Source: Caulobacteraceae bacterium
Lineage (GTDB): Bacteria; Pseudomonadota; Alphaproteobacteria; Caulobacterales; Caulobacteraceae
Length of the DNA stretch: 5,655 nucleotides
Assembly (NCBI GenBank): GCA_025351125.1
Contig: JANXWN010000017.1
Coordinates: 1-5,655, forward strand
Direction of reading: 5' to 3'
A program made the translations under genes and the position numbers. Each line of letters opens with the position of its first letter. Position 1 is the first letter of the stretch. The notes beneath the pieces were generated by a model, which searched no databases, was not told the DNA's origin, and saw nothing but the letters and a program-made list of their open reading frames with translations. Below are positions 4,954-5,655 of the stretch, one piece after another.

Positions 4954-5655
4954 ATGAACGTTGTCGTTGTCGAAAGTCCGGCTAAGGCCAAGACCATTAA
5001 TCGCTATCTGGGACCCGGCTACACCGTCTTGGCGTCATACGGTCATGTGCGCGATCTGCCGCCCAAGGACGGGTCGGTCAGACCAAACGAAGACTTCGCG
5101 ATGAGTTGGGAAGTCGATGCCAAGGCCGGTAAACGTCTTGCCGACATCGCTAACGCCCTCAAAGGCGCCGACCGGCTGATTCTCGCCACCGACCCGGATC
5201 GCGAAGGCGAGGCGATCAGCTGGCATGTGCTGGAGGACCTCAAACGGCGCAAAGCGCTCAAGGGCGCGGCGGTCGAGCGGGTCGTCTTCAACGCCATCAC
5301 AAAAAACGCCGTGACCGAGGCCATGAAAAATCCTCGCGCTATCGATATGGAGTTGGTGGACGCCTACCTGGCCCGCCGGGCGTTGGACTATCTCGTCGGG
5401 TTCACCCTTTCGCCGGTGCTGTGGCGAAAATTGCCGGGCGCGCGTTCAGCGGGTCGGGTCCAGTCGGTGGCCTTACGCTTGATCGTCGATCGCGAAATCG
5501 AGATCGAGGCGTTCAAAACTCAGGAGTACTGGACCGTCGAGGCCGATGTCACCGCCGGGAGCGATGCCTTTCTCGCGCGGCTGGTCAAACATCAGGCCAA
5601 AAAGCTTAGCAAATTTGACCTCGCCGACTCTGTATCGGCAAACGCGGCGCGCGCC
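4954..5655 (+). CDS. topA: DNA topoisomerase I, N-terminal part (3' end cut by window)
   Basis: Type IA topoisomerase that relaxes negatively supercoiled DNA through single-strand breaks. 234 codons are visible, open to the right edge; complete proteins in Alphaproteobacteria are usually 800-900 residues. The Toprim domain starts at once with VVVVESPAKAKTI (3-15), including catalytic Glu7, then SYGHVRDLP (28-36) and the metal-binding DPDREGE (80-86: Asp80, Asp82, Glu84). After it come the start of the topoisomerase core with VDAYLARRALDYLVGF (135-150), LSPVLWRKLPG and SAGRVQSVALRL (165-176). The active-site tyrosine lies beyond the window. ATG 4954 gives the standard family N-terminus; no clear Shine-Dalgarno sequence precedes it. 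In many Alphaproteobacteria topA follows dprA closely; here it is 2.2 kb downstream and separated by the P450 and toxin-antitoxin genes, so it probably has its own promoter. Confidence 0.97.
   Translation, partial: MNVVVVESPAKAKTINRYLGPGYTVLASYGHVRDLPPKDGSVRPNEDFAMSWEVDAKAGKRLADIANALKGADRLILATDPDREGEAISWHVLEDLKRRKALKGAAVERVVFNAITKNAVTEAMKNPRAIDMELVDAYLARRALDYLVGFTLSPVLWRKLPGARSAGRVQSVALRLIVDREIEIEAFKTQEYWTVEADVTAGSDAFLARLVKHQAKKLSKFDLADSVSANAARA

Noticed and set aside
1..5655. Search for tRNA, rRNA, CRISPR arrays, transposases, integrases and phage genes
   Set aside because: Nothing resembling any of these was seen. Gaps longer than 90 bases are only 2709-2806 and 4752-4953, both described above.

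Overview
The window looks like a piece of an alphaproteobacterial chromosome, probably Rhodospirillales-like. It is GC-rich, its genes are tightly packed, and the order pyrC-type gene, plsY, dprA, then topA is a layout I recall from many Alphaproteobacteria. The protein sequences of plsY, dprA and topA read as alphaproteobacterial in style. The lineage is an inference from family resemblance, not from a search.

Left part (1-2708, + strand): a compact run of three housekeeping genes. First comes the C-terminal part of a dihydroorotase-family protein (cut by the left edge), whose metal-binding motifs are degraded, so it looks like a non-catalytic PyrC' type. Next is plsY, the membrane acyltransferase that makes lysophosphatidic acid. 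Then comes dprA, the RecA/SSB-interacting DNA-processing protein, whose GTG start overlaps the plsY stop by 4 nt. The spacing suggests one transcript, probably starting at pyrB outside the window.

Middle part (2709-4953): an accessory block lying between dprA and topA. It holds a complete CYP153-like cytochrome P450 (+ strand), which is a candidate alkane or fatty-acid terminal hydroxylase with no ferredoxin or reductase gene beside it. Convergent to it is a vapBC/fitAB-type toxin-antitoxin pair (- strand, 4-nt overlap). Short direct repeats sit upstream of both units: 12 bp ahead of the P450 and 9 bp ahead of the antitoxin. Both are candidate operators.

Right part (4954-5655, + strand): the first 234 codons of topA, DNA topoisomerase I, cut by the right edge. 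A perfect TTGACA hexamer and a GC-rich inverted repeat lie in its leader.

I see no RNA gene, CRISPR array, transposase or phage gene. The window does not show an obviously new multi-gene system. The points most worth following are the catalytically degraded PyrC homologue, the orphan CYP153-like gene with its repeat-bearing upstream region, and the P450/toxin-antitoxin block at a junction that is usually conserved.
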